From Methanobacterium_B sp963825335 (lineage in GTDB: Archaea > Methanobacteriota > Methanobacteria > Methanobacteriales > Methanobacteriaceae), in the NCBI GenBank assembly GCA_963825335.1, contig CAWGSP010000001.1:434001-498000 (forward strand): 64,000 nucleotides of DNA. Reading direction: 5' to 3'. Shown here piece by piece: positions 1 to 8,823 of this stretch. The position numbers and the translations under genes are program-made. Below the pieces are notes generated by a model. It was not told where the DNA came from, ran no database searches, and saw nothing but the letters and a program-made list of their open reading frames with translations. Within the stretch, counting starts at the first letter, position 1. The number at the start of each line of letters is the position of its first letter.

Positions 1-179
1 CAAAAATTTGCCTGAAATTATGAACTACATCTAATTATGAATTATCAAGATTTTTGAGTTAATTATCTGTAAACAGCCATCACATTTGTTTGTTTATAAC
101 TGAAAAACAAATATAAAACCCCCAACTATAATTGATACTAATAACAGTTATTTATTTAAAAAGCTTCAAGAGGGTTATC

Positions 180-1796
180 ATGGCATTAATCAGGGGAAAT
201 CTATTGAATGTATCTACAGATGAAATTTATGGTGCAGAAATTCATTTTAATAATGGGATAATAACTTGTGTTAAACCAGTTAAAGAAAATTTTAAACGTA
301 TGATACTTCCCGGATTAATCGATGCACACATACATGTGGAAAGTTCGATGTTGACACCCTCACGATTTGCAGAAGCTGTTATACCCCATGGTACAACCTC
401 CATAATATCGGATCCTCATGAAATTGCCAATGTCATGGGTGTGGAAGGAATAGACTACATGATCCAAGATTCATTATCTGTACCATTAAAAATGTTCATC
501 ACAGCCCCTTCGTGTGTCCCTGCAACTTCCTTCGAAACTTCAGGATCTGTAATATCGGCATTAGAAATAGAACAATTGCTGAATGATGATAAAATAGTCG
601 CATTAGGCGAAGTAATGAACTTTCCGGGGGTTTTGAGCGATGAAAAATCAGTATTATCCAAGATAAGATCCACACTAAATGCGGGAAAACCCGTGGATGG
701 GCACGCCCCCATGTTAACAGGCCCCAATCTCTGTAAATATATTGCTTCGGGAATCTCAACCGATCATGAATGTACAACAAGATCGGAAGCCATCGAAAAA
801 AGAAGGCTCGGAATGAGTATCATGATACGGGAAGGTTCCTCATCCAAAAATCTTAAAACTCTCGCAGATGTAGGTGGAGATTTCATTGTTTCAGACGATA
901 AACACCCCCAAGACCTAATACAAGGACATGTAGATGAGATGCTTAGAAAAGCAGTAGATTATGGGATAGACCCTATTGAGGCTGTGAAAATGGTCACAAT
1001 AAATCCTGCAGAACACTATAATTTAAATACAGGGAGTTTAGTACCGGGAAAGGCACTCGATCTCGTTGTTGTCGACGATATCAAAAATTTTAATGTTAAA
1101 AAAGTTGTTATAAATGGGAATACAGTTGCTCAAGATGGTAAAGCTTTATTCCAATTTAAACCCCTGAATATTCAAAATACAATAGTTATGAATCTTAAAA
1201 ATGCCACAGACTTCAATGTATACACTGATAAAGCTAAAGAAAAAGTGAGAGTCATAGAAGTAGTCGAAGGTCAGTTGATAACAAACGAATCTTTTGCTTG
1301 TTTGAATAATCTTAATGGAAATTTAGATGTGGATTTAAACCAAGATATTCTTAAAATTGCCGTAGTAGAAAGATATGGTCATGACAAAGTTTCAAACGCA
1401 TTTGTAAAAGGTTTTTGTCTTAAAGAGGGTGCAATCGCATCTAGCGTATCTCACGATTCCCACAACATCATAACGGTCGGTACAAATAGCCAAGATATGG
1501 CAAAAGCCGTTAATACGGTTTTTAAGAACAAAGGTGGACTTGCAGCCGTATCAAAGAATTCTGTTCATGTATTAAAACTCCCAGTTGCTGGGCTCATGAG
1601 CACCCAAAATGTTTCAGAAGTTGCATCGGGTTTGGATACCATGCACAAAGTTGTATCCAAAATGGGTTCTAAATTACAATCCCCCTTCATGACAATGTCA
1701 TTCATGACCCTTCTGGTAATTCCTAAATTGAAAATAAGTGATAAAGGCCTATTTGACGTTGAACTTTTCGATTTCGTTGAGTTAATAAAGAGATAA
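180..1796 (+). CDS. ade: adenine deaminase
   Basis: Converts adenine to hypoxanthine plus ammonia in purine salvage. The 538-residue protein has the amidohydrolase metal site D48-A-H-I-H52 followed by VESS, and the adenine deaminase signatures GEVMNFPGV and DGHAP in the middle, with the extra C-terminal domain that separates Ade from other amidohydrolases (family knowledge). The start at 180 (MALIRG) is preferred over a longer in-frame start at 132 because GAGGG lies just upstream and homologues begin there. The gene is convergent with the DUF447 gene, with 39 bp between stops. Two GMP synthase genes lie nearby, so this end of the window is rich in purine functions. Family assignment is secure. 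Confidence 0.95.
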   Translation: MALIRGNLLNVSTDEIYGAEIHFNNGIITCVKPVKENFKRMILPGLIDAHIHVESSMLTPSRFAEAVIPHGTTSIISDPHEIANVMGVEGIDYMIQDSLSVPLKMFITAPSCVPATSFETSGSVISALEIEQLLNDDKIVALGEVMNFPGVLSDEKSVLSKIRSTLNAGKPVDGHAPMLTGPNLCKYIASGISTDHECTTRSEAIEKRRLGMSIMIREGSSSKNLKTLADVGGDFIVSDDKHPQDLIQGHVDEMLRKAVDYGIDPIEAVKMVTINPAEHYNLNTGSLVPGKALDLVVVDDIKNFNVKKVVINGNTVAQDGKALFQFKPLNIQNTIVMNLKNATDFNVYTDKAKEKVRVIEVVEGQLITNESFACLNNLNGNLDVDLNQDILKIAVVERYGHDKVSNAFVKGFCLKEGAIASSVSHDSHNIITVGTNSQDMAKAVNTVFKNKGGLAAVSKNSVHVLKLPVAGLMSTQNVSEVASGLDTMHKVVSKMGSKLQSPFMTMSFMTLLVIPKLKISDKGLFDVELFDFVELIKR

Positions 1797-1835
1797 AATT
1801 TGATTAGTTGTGTTAGTATAATTTAACATTTACAA

Positions 1836-2453
1836 TTAACTGTGCTTGTTAAATTCATCTAAAATTTTCTTCATGGCTTCTTTATGTCGTTTTCCGCCGA
1901 CTTTATTGACTATCCTGGTAATTTCTCCCATCCTATGACGATAAAGCTTTTCCATATCCCCTGAAACCATGTCCATTCTTGTTAGATATACAAGACCTTC
2001 AATTATGCCATAAATTGCTCTGTTTAATGGTTCTACATGATCTATATTTTTTATTACATCCGAAATTTCTGCCTTTATAACGGTTGTAACTGAAACTCCC
2101 AATTTATCTTCCTTTGAAACATCTTTAGAGCTTGTTACTTTAGCAAGAAAATATGCATCGACATTTTTTATATGAAACTCGTTATTAAAATGCTCAAAAT
2201 AGTGCTGTGGTAAATCACCAACAGTTGACTCAACAAATATTAACGGGTCTTTCAGAATATTTACTACAAAGCTCCCATTTCTTTTGGTGTTGCAAACAGT
2301 TTTAGATCCCTGATGCATGTAAACAACAATTTTTGTTTTATCCTTACATATCACCCCTATGGGTGCAGCATTAGCTGTTCCATCCTCATTTACGGTTGTT
2401 ACAACTGTTTCGTATAGAAGACCCTTTTCCATCCCTATAGATCCTAGATCCAA
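1836..2453 (-). CDS. DUF447 family protein (flavin-reductase-like fold)
   Basis: A 205-residue protein of the archaeal DUF447 family, recognised by the N-terminal pattern LYETVVTT followed by NAAPIGV, which resembles FMN-binding split-barrel proteins. No activity is established for the family as far as I know. A TTG start at 2453 is favoured because GGGGGA lies about 8 bases upstream and the DLGSIGMEKG segment looks like family N-termini; ATG at 2432 is the alternative. Convergent with adenine deaminase, and transcribed in the same direction as the DUF2124 gene upstream, about 70 bp away. Confidence 0.8.
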   Translation of the reverse strand: MDLGSIGMEKGLLYETVVTTVNEDGTANAAPIGVICKDKTKIVVYMHQGSKTVCNTKRNGSFVVNILKDPLIFVESTVGDLPQHYFEHFNNEFHIKNVDAYFLAKVTSSKDVSKEDKLGVSVTTVIKAEISDVIKNIDHVEPLNRAIYGIIEGLVYLTRMDMVSGDMEKLYRHRMGEITRIVNKVGGKRHKEAMKKILDEFNKHS

Positions 2454-2522
2454 CTATTATATCCCCCTAAATTTTATCGAATGATTAAAAGTTATATATA
2501 TTTTAAAATAGTTATTATTAAT

Positions 2523-2984
2523 TTATTTTCTTAAAATAAATCCAGTAAGCGTTCCATTTATAATACAATCAAAATCTATTTTATTGTGCCATCCTGCTTC
2601 ACGAAACATATCCATATAGCAAAGTCCGATAATTTTTCCATTTTCTTCCAGTATCTCTTCGATCATTACGTTGACATCATCAACTTTGATGTTTGCATTG
2701 GGCATAGTTAAGCCACCCAATAGGGCAACAGTATCGGAATGGGGATCCGCAGACTTTCCAAATTGCATTCCTTGAGGTGTTAGTTCTATCCTCTTGGCAG
2801 TCTTTAAATCCGTTCCCGAGATAAAAACCGATTCCTTTTCCCGTGCCACATAGGCAAAAAGTTCTGCAAATGGACTGCATACACCAGGCATCCCTGCAAA
2901 TGAGATGTTTTTTGAATCTTTAACCTCTTCACGGAAAGCTAAGAGGTTTTCACTAATACCAGTAAATTCACTCTCTCTTATCAT
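2523..2984 (-). CDS. DUF2124 family protein
   Basis: A 153-residue protein that I recognise as the methanogen-specific DUF2124 family (function unknown). Visible pieces are FAGMPGVCSPFAELFAYVAR near the N-terminus and IGLCYMDMFREAGW near the C-terminus, arranged like a Rossmann-type alpha/beta domain. The start at 2984 (MIRESEF) is chosen over an in-frame codon 42 bases upstream because GGAAGGA sits 7 bases before it. No membrane segment or signal peptide is seen. Faces the small membrane protein gene at 3088-3240, on the same strand. Confidence 0.75.
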   Translation of the reverse strand: MIRESEFTGISENLLAFREEVKDSKNISFAGMPGVCSPFAELFAYVAREKESVFISGTDLKTAKRIELTPQGMQFGKSADPHSDTVALLGGLTMPNANIKVDDVNVMIEEILEENGKIIGLCYMDMFREAGWHNKIDFDCIINGTLTGFILRK

Positions 2985-3087
2985 AGACACATCCTTCCTA
3001 TTACTTATCTGAGAACAACATATCATATGATATGGTGTATCTTAAAAGGTTTTTTTTTGAAAAGATAAAAAAAATTATTAATTTTTA

Positions 3088-3240
3088 CTAGTATCTGTTG
3101 TCTGATCCCTTCAAAAAGATGTATATCACATATGCAATTATTAGTATAACTATCACCGGCAATAACCATATGAAGATGTAAAAGAAAATTACGGCCAGCA
3201 CAAGGGCGATTAAAATATAAATAATATCTCTGAACTCCAT
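3088..3240 (-). CDS. 50-residue membrane protein
   Basis: A short open frame starting ATG-GAG-TTC and ending TAG. It is almost entirely hydrophobic: MEFRDIIYILIALVLAVIFF begins the protein and a second stretch around residues 25-43 (WLLPVIVILIIAYVIYIF) follows, with a polar tail KGSDNRY. This suggests two closely spaced membrane helices. No ribosome site is obvious, so translation may be leaderless. The longer overlapping frame on the same strand (3023-3280) is Cys/His/Tyr-scattered and looks like a shadow. Function unknown; coding status rests on the membrane-protein pattern and on its placement in an otherwise empty gap. Confidence 0.6.
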   Translation of the reverse strand: MEFRDIIYILIALVLAVIFFYIFIWLLPVIVILIIAYVIYIFLKGSDNRY

Positions 3241-3295
3241 ATTTTATAATTAGAGTCTTTGAATATAAATATATTTCCAATATAATAGTAATATA

Positions 3296-3305
3296 TTTAT
3301 AAATA
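3296..3305 (+). promoter_or_regulatory. TATA box of guaAA
   Basis: TTTATAAATA lies about 50 bases upstream of the guaAA start, which also has AAGGAGA at 3339-3345. Spacing fits an archaeal TATA promoter with a short leader. Confidence 0.5.
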
Positions 3306-3354
3306 AATATTTAATTTATCATATCACACTAATCATATAAGGAGACATAAAATA

Positions 3355-3936
3355 ATGAAAATATTAGTTGTTAACAACCATGGACAGTACAATCACAGAA
3401 TTTACAGGAGTCTTCATTATTTGAAAATACCCTCAGAAATTGTCCCAAATACATTATCTAAAGAAGAAATAATAGAGAAACAACCACTTGGTTTGATATT
3501 AGGTGGAGGCCCCTCAATGGAAAGGGCTGGAAATTGTATGGAATATGTTAAAGGGCTGGATTATCCATTATTAGGGATATGTTTGGGTCATCAAATAATT
3601 GCTAAAGCCTATGGTGGAGAAATAGGTTCAGCAGGCATTGAAAGTTATGCTAAAATAAAGATAAACGTGATCGATGAAAACGATATTTTGAAGGGGTTTG
3701 GGAAGAGTGTAGATGTTTGGGCATCCCACAAGGATGAAATTATTAGGGCACCCGATGGATTTAAAGTGCTTGCCAATTCACCGATATGTGGAATAGAAGC
3801 CATGAAACACGAATCAAAACCTGTTTATGGCATACAATTCCATCCAGAAGTTCATCATACTGAAAATGGTGGAAAAATTTTTGAAAACTTTTATGAAGTC
3901 TGCAAAAAATTCCATGAATCTAAGAAAACTTCATAG
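3355..3936 (+). CDS. guaAA: GMP synthase, glutamine amidotransferase subunit A
   Basis: Hydrolyses glutamine and passes ammonia to the ATP-pyrophosphatase subunit for XMP to GMP conversion. The 193-residue class I amidotransferase has the nucleophile elbow GICLGHQ (C76) and the His/Glu pair in QFHPEVHH (H163, E165), a complete triad. Length is normal for the archaeal stand-alone subunit. Start is supported by AAGGAGA upstream. Its partner guaAB begins about 240 bp downstream on the same strand. Archaea of this group use the two-polypeptide form rather than the fused bacterial GuaA. Confidence 0.95.
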   Translation: MKILVVNNHGQYNHRIYRSLHYLKIPSEIVPNTLSKEEIIEKQPLGLILGGGPSMERAGNCMEYVKGLDYPLLGICLGHQIIAKAYGGEIGSAGIESYAKIKINVIDENDILKGFGKSVDVWASHKDEIIRAPDGFKVLANSPICGIEAMKHESKPVYGIQFHPEVHHTENGGKIFENFYEVCKKFHESKKTS

Positions 3937-4179
3937 TATTATATCCACATGGTATCGTACTCTGATTCTTGATTTTCTTAGTATCGTCGACCATTTCTGT
4001 AAATTCGAATGTTTTGTTTCTGAATTTATGAAACAAATTTGTTATTTAAATTCCTAAATTTTTGAATAGTTCGATAAATATTTTTTGACAACTAGGATGT
4101 GACTGTATTCTGTACATTTTAGAGATAGATTTTATAGTTGTTGTAATAAATATAAGCCCATACAATTTAAGGTGAAACC

Positions 4180-5106
4180 ATGTTAGATCCATCTGATTTT
4201 ATAAATGAATCAATTAAAGAAATAAAAGATAAAATAGGTAATAAAAAAGCTATAATAGCATTATCTGGTGGAGTAGACAGCTCAGTAACATCAGTGTTAA
4301 CATCAACAGCCATAGACAAAAATTTAATAGCAGTATTTGTAGATCATGGCCTTCTAAGGGAAGGTGAATTAGAATATGTCAATGAAACTTTCAAAAATAG
4401 GCTTAATCTTCGAACTATAGATGCTAAGGAAGAATTTTTGAGCAGACTCGAAGGGGTTTCTGATCCAGAGGAAAAGAGAAAGATAATAGGGGAAGTCTTT
4501 ATCCGAGTCTTTGAAAGGGTTGCCGAAGAAGAAGGTGCTGAATTTCTTGTTCAAGGGACTATAGCCCCAGATTGGATAGAGAGTGATGGTAATATTAAAT
4601 CTCATCATAACATTGCACTGCCACATGGATTGGTGCTTGATATAGTAGAACCAATAAGGGAACTGTATAAGGATGAAGTGCGAGTAATAGGAGGTGAACT
4701 GGGCCTTCCAGATGAAATTGTTAACAGACAGCCATATCCTGGTCCGGGTCTCGCAGTTCGAATAGTTGGATCAATTACTACAGATAAAATCACCATATGT
4801 AGGAAGGCCAACGCAATTGTAGAGGATGAAGTCCAAAAAGAAGGTTTAGATGCCACACTCTGGCAGTATTTTGCTGTTTTAACAGATACTAAAGTAACTG
4901 GAGTAAAGGGTGATATAAGGGACTTTGGATATCTAGTGGTCATAAGGATGGTTGAATCGATCGATGCCATGACAGCAAATGTACCAGAACTACCCTGGAA
5001 TATGGTGAAAACAATTTCTCAAAGAATCACTGCAGAAATACCCGAAGTTACCCACGTTTCTCTCTCAGTGAGCGACAAACCACCAAGCACCATTGAATTT
5101 GCATAA
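4180..5106 (+). CDS. guaAB: GMP synthase, ATP-pyrophosphatase subunit B
   Basis: Adenylates XMP and aminates it with ammonia from GuaAA. The 308-residue protein has the PP-loop SGGVDSS at residues 29-35, the QGTIAPDWIE stretch, and the C-terminal dimerisation domain with RQPYPGPGLAVRIVG and ending STIEFA, all typical of GuaA. Start ATG is preceded by AAGGTGA. Full length, no odd residues. The 243-bp gap from guaAA is long for an operon, so it may have its own promoter. Confidence 0.95.
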   Translation: MLDPSDFINESIKEIKDKIGNKKAIIALSGGVDSSVTSVLTSTAIDKNLIAVFVDHGLLREGELEYVNETFKNRLNLRTIDAKEEFLSRLEGVSDPEEKRKIIGEVFIRVFERVAEEEGAEFLVQGTIAPDWIESDGNIKSHHNIALPHGLVLDIVEPIRELYKDEVRVIGGELGLPDEIVNRQPYPGPGLAVRIVGSITTDKITICRKANAIVEDEVQKEGLDATLWQYFAVLTDTKVTGVKGDIRDFGYLVVIRMVESIDAMTANVPELPWNMVKTISQRITAEIPEVTHVSLSVSDKPPSTIEFA

Positions 5107-5277
5107 AACTGGTATGTTGAAATAATTTTACAACTTAAAATCAAGCCCTGTTTTAAGTTCTGAGTGTTTTTTGGTAATAAAATTAAATAATAATTTTTTT
5201 TTGTTTATTTTTACATTAATTTCTTGATCAAAAAAATCGTGAATTATTTAATTCCCTAAAACACATATATATTAAAC

Positions 5278-5745
5278 ATGAAAACCGATTCAAACAACGA
5301 TAATAAAAAATTGGTGCCTATTTACTCAGTAAAAACTGGGAGTATAGAACTCGTTGAAAAGATTAAAAAAACCGATGAAGAATGGAAAAAAATTTTGAGC
5401 AAAGAATCGTACGATGTGGCGCGACATCAAGGTACAGAGCTTGCATTTACAGGAAAGTATCATAATTGTCATGAAGATGGAATTTATCAATGCATTTGCT
5501 GTGGAACTGATCTGTTCGATTCAAAAACTAAATTTGAATCGGGTACGGGATGGCCAAGTTTCTGGGCTCCGATTGCTGATGAAAATATTAATGAACACAA
5601 TGACCGGAGTTATGGTATGGTTCGAACCGAAGCCTTGTGTGCTAGATGTGGTGCGCATTTGGGACATGTTTTCAACGACGGACCTAAACCGACGGGTTTA
5701 CGTTACTGTATGAATTCAGCATCTCTCAAATTAGTGAAAAGATAG
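5278..5745 (+). CDS. msrB: peptide-methionine (R)-S-oxide reductase
   Basis: Reduces the R-epimer of methionine sulfoxide in oxidised proteins. In 155 residues it carries both zinc CxxC pairs (C72/C75 and C121/C124), the GTGWPSFW motif and the catalytic cysteine in RYCMNSAS (C144). The N-terminal ~25 residues are an extension with low complexity, so the true start could be a little later, but no clear ribosome site decides it. Stand-alone gene between guaAB and nreA; MsrB in an anaerobe fits oxidative-damage repair. Confidence 0.95.
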   Translation: MKTDSNNDNKKLVPIYSVKTGSIELVEKIKKTDEEWKKILSKESYDVARHQGTELAFTGKYHNCHEDGIYQCICCGTDLFDSKTKFESGTGWPSFWAPIADENINEHNDRSYGMVRTEALCARCGAHLGHVFNDGPKPTGLRYCMNSASLKLVKR

Positions 5746-5881
5746 GATATATGGAGTTTAAATTATATTTTACTTCAGAAGATATCTTAAAATTGCGATA
5801 TAAGAAATTTTGTTTTGAATATTAATCACGTGCTCTCATCGATTTTATTAACTTGATAGTTGAATAGTTTTATTAGATAAA

Positions 5882-7051
5882 ATGATAAAAGGCAAAACAG
5901 CTTACCTCAAGAAACTAACGTCTAGGATGAAGATGAAGTCCGTTGACGTTGGGAAAGAACTTGATGGGAGCACACCACCATCTGTTTTTATTGGAAGTTG
6001 GAACTACCCTAAAGTATACGCCGGTCCAATGATAGCCCCTATTTCTGGGGATACAACCATCATGGACATGCCTGAATCATGGATCCCCGAAGAAAAAACT
6101 CAGGAAGATATCATAGGTTATAGAATGAACCTAGTTCGTGGAAAACAACTTGTTGGAATAAAAGATCTTGAAAATGGTTTTGTTGAAAAACTGCAGGATA
6201 TATCTCTTGCAGGCAGTTCAATTGAAAGTGAAGCACAATTCACGAAAAAACCAAGGGGTACATCATTTAGCGATGAACATGCTCCTCACGGCCCAAGTGC
6301 TCTTATACAAAAATTTGACATCGAAAATGTGAAATGGGATAGAGAACTGGAAAAAGTATTCTACGATAACGATCTTAAGGCAGCAGATGCAGTTTTAGGA
6401 TTGAACTATAAAAATGTACCATTTTCGAATATTATTAAAGCATTTTCCGTTGGTGCTATTGGTGTTGGAAAAAGGCGAAAACTTGTTCCTACCAGATGGT
6501 CCATCACTGCGTGTGACAGTACCATAGGCGATCGATTATTGAAAAATGTGCGTTATAACGAAGTATTAGACACTTACAGAGTATATGAATTCTCAAGCTT
6601 AAACAATTATTACGCCATACTCCTTATGCCTACAGAATGGCAGTATGAATGGATAGAAGCATTTTTGCATGTACTTGGACGAGAAGAGCTAATATTTTCA
6701 GATTATGAGGGTAATGGCGGTAAAAAAGGTTATTCACGTGTTGGGGGTTGTTACTACACTTGTAAAATGGCTGTTCTCGAGGCACTCGCCCGTGAAGGTA
6801 AACAAGCGGGGGCAATTGTTTTGAGGGAAGCGTATAATGGTTATGTACCCCTTGGAGTTTTTAATGTGCGTGAAAATGTTAGGAATGCTATGAATCAAAA
6901 ACCTATCGAATTTGAAGATATGAAAACTTCTCTCTCATACATTTCAAGCAAACTCAAACTACCCATGGACAAATTCGTAAAACAAAGCGATCTCATGAAA
7001 GAATTGTTACAATCTAGACAGACTACTTTGGATGGTTTTATACATAATTAA
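5882..7051 (+). CDS. nreA: NreA-like archaeal DNA repair protein with PIP box
   Basis: A 389-residue member of the archaeal Nre family, which in Haloferax is linked to repair of mitomycin C damage. The protein has the family blocks HGPSALIQKF, GVGKRRKLVPTRWSITACDS and GGCYYTCKMAVLEALAREG. Its C-terminus contains Q380-T-T-L383-D-G-F386-I387, matching the PCNA-interacting consensus QxxLxxF(F/I). The role as a PCNA client is known for the family; here it is inferred from the motif. A PLP-dependent enzyme gene follows 11 bp downstream, with AGAGGA between, suggesting an operon. Confidence 0.88.
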   Translation: MIKGKTAYLKKLTSRMKMKSVDVGKELDGSTPPSVFIGSWNYPKVYAGPMIAPISGDTTIMDMPESWIPEEKTQEDIIGYRMNLVRGKQLVGIKDLENGFVEKLQDISLAGSSIESEAQFTKKPRGTSFSDEHAPHGPSALIQKFDIENVKWDRELEKVFYDNDLKAADAVLGLNYKNVPFSNIIKAFSVGAIGVGKRRKLVPTRWSITACDSTIGDRLLKNVRYNEVLDTYRVYEFSSLNNYYAILLMPTEWQYEWIEAFLHVLGREELIFSDYEGNGGKKGYSRVGGCYYTCKMAVLEALAREGKQAGAIVLREAYNGYVPLGVFNVRENVRNAMNQKPIEFEDMKTSLSYISSKLKLPMDKFVKQSDLMKELLQSRQTTLDGFIHN

Positions 7052-7062
7052 AGAGGATATAA

Positions 7063-8073
7063 ATGGAACTATTTTACAGACGCCCTTCAGCCGAAACAAG
7101 AAAAGTCATGAGTAATGTGGCGCTTAATCTTAAACATATGCCCGGAAACAAATATGAAGAAATAATCCACGCAGAAGAATGTATAAGAGATATGAGTGGT
7201 CATGAACATGCAAGAATCGTAAATAGTGGCAATTCAGCCATATTATCTGTTATGAGCACGTTCACCAACGAAATAATGATCCCTGATCAGGGAGGGTGGG
7301 TTGGATTCAAAAAAATGGCCAAATTTTTGGGTCTCAAAGTTTCGGAAATACCTACAATTCTGGGAGTCGTTGATATCGAAGTTTTGGAGGAAATGATCCA
7401 TAAAATTAATCCAGAAGCTTTTTTTATAACTAGTTTTGCAGGTTATATGGCTGAACAGCCGATAAATGAGATCTACAACATCTGTGAAGATATGGGCGTT
7501 GTGTTAGTCGAGGATGCATCGGGCAGTATTGGAGATTCTACTGGTAAAATGTGCAATGGGGATCATGCTCATGTGATTGTTGCATCCACAGGATCACCAA
7601 AAACAGTTAATGTTGGTAACGGTGGCTTTGTATCAACGAATGATGCGGAAATTATCAGTTCTAGCAGGGATATATTGAAAACATTACAAGCAGATCCTGT
7701 GACGTGCGCAGGAATATCATCAGAGATTGGAAATGCTGGCAGAATATTTTCAAAGACCGTGGAATCGTGCAATATATTGAAACGTGAGCTAAATAAATTC
7801 AGAACTGTGTTCCATAGTAATAAGAGGGGTTTGAACGTTGCAATTCCTGATAATAATCCAAAAAAATTTGGATACCAACTTCGAAATCAATTGGATGTTG
7901 TTGGTGGTGGCATAATTACTGTATGTCCACGTTATGATAGGATTAAATCAAAGGCAGTATGTATAGAAATTAAAAATCTTGATATCAACTGTATGATTCC
8001 GGAAAATATTGAAAATATTCTCCAAATATTAAAAAATCACTATGATAAATCTGATCTACCTGATCATTTCTGA
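7063..8073 (+). CDS. PLP-dependent aminotransferase-like protein (DegT-type)
   Basis: A 336-residue fold-type I PLP enzyme. The likely Schiff-base lysine is K180 in STGSPKTVNVGNGG, preceded by the PLP-pyridine aspartate D151 in VEDASGS. The substrate is not evident from sequence. It is shorter than typical DegT proteins (about 370-400 residues). The gene starts 11 bp after nreA, so the two are probably cotranscribed. Its 3' end overlaps the convergent cgi121 gene by 10 bp. Close homologues are, from memory, annotated only generically in methanogens. Confidence 0.8.
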   Translation: MELFYRRPSAETRKVMSNVALNLKHMPGNKYEEIIHAEECIRDMSGHEHARIVNSGNSAILSVMSTFTNEIMIPDQGGWVGFKKMAKFLGLKVSEIPTILGVVDIEVLEEMIHKINPEAFFITSFAGYMAEQPINEIYNICEDMGVVLVEDASGSIGDSTGKMCNGDHAHVIVASTGSPKTVNVGNGGFVSTNDAEIISSSRDILKTLQADPVTCAGISSEIGNAGRIFSKTVESCNILKRELNKFRTVFHSNKRGLNVAIPDNNPKKFGYQLRNQLDVVGGGIITVCPRYDRIKSKAVCIEIKNLDINCMIPENIENILQILKNHYDKSDLPDHF

Positions 8074-8591
8074 AGTATTAACAAGGCAGTTCTTTCCATT
8101 AATATTTTGGAAACACTCCCAGCTGATTCTTCTTCAATGTCTGAGATATTATACTTATTTTTTAATTTGAAATCATCAGGTTCAAGGACTGTGTCTTCCC
8201 TTCTACCCAAAATTGTTTCGAGTTTATCCATGATATTCGATTCACATCCAATAGTTACAGTACATATATTCATTTCCCCATTTTTTATCCCCAACATCTT
8301 AATCGCTTCCGATATCTGTCTTTGACCAGATGCCCTTACCAGAATTTCTAGTCCCAGATCATTCGAAATATTTTCTTTCCTAGCAAACGATTTTATTGCA
8401 TGTATTGCTGCATGTACAGCATGATTCGTTCCAGCTATTCCGTCAGCATCCATGAGTTGTACGGTACAATCACTATTAATATTAATTGTATCATTCATGG
8501 TCTTTTTAAAATTGATTATGTTTGATTTGAAACCTGCTACTTGTATATCAAGATCTTCGGTTACTGGATTGTTTCTTGTTGCTCCAAACAT
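8064..8591 (-). CDS. cgi121: KEOPS complex subunit Cgi121
   Basis: Subunit of the KEOPS/EKC complex that makes N6-threonylcarbamoyl-adenosine at tRNA position 37; Cgi121 binds the tRNA CCA end and activates Bud32. The 175-residue protein shows the family features: NHAVHAAIHAIKSFARK, the LVRASGQRQISEAI block around residues 90-105, and a C-terminal MERTALLIL. AGGTG precedes the ATG at 8591. It converges on and overlaps the PLP enzyme gene by 10 bp. Other KEOPS subunits are not in this window. Confidence 0.85.
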   Translation of the reverse strand: MFGATRNNPVTEDLDIQVAGFKSNIINFKKTMNDTININSDCTVQLMDADGIAGTNHAVHAAIHAIKSFARKENISNDLGLEILVRASGQRQISEAIKMLGIKNGEMNICTVTIGCESNIMDKLETILGRREDTVLEPDDFKLKNKYNISDIEEESAGSVSKILMERTALLILQK

Positions 8592-8823
8592 TATTACACC
8601 TGAATAAAAATAGATATGGATTCTTCAATATTTTTCAAATAATCTGATCATGAAATTGTGCCTTTTGAATAAAAAAATCAATACCACTCTTCATCGATAC
8701 TGCTTTACATTGAACACTATGTGTACGATTGAATCGTGAATTGGTGGTTGATTGTTGAATTTGACAGTCTAGGTCAGTAACTGAATTTGAGGAAGTTGAT
8801 GGTAATCATATTTGATTACCTGT

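Noticed and set aside
3023..3280. 85-codon minus-strand frame over the small membrane gene
   Set aside because: Scattered Cys/His/Tyr and no ribosome site; the 50-residue frame in the same place is a far better protein.
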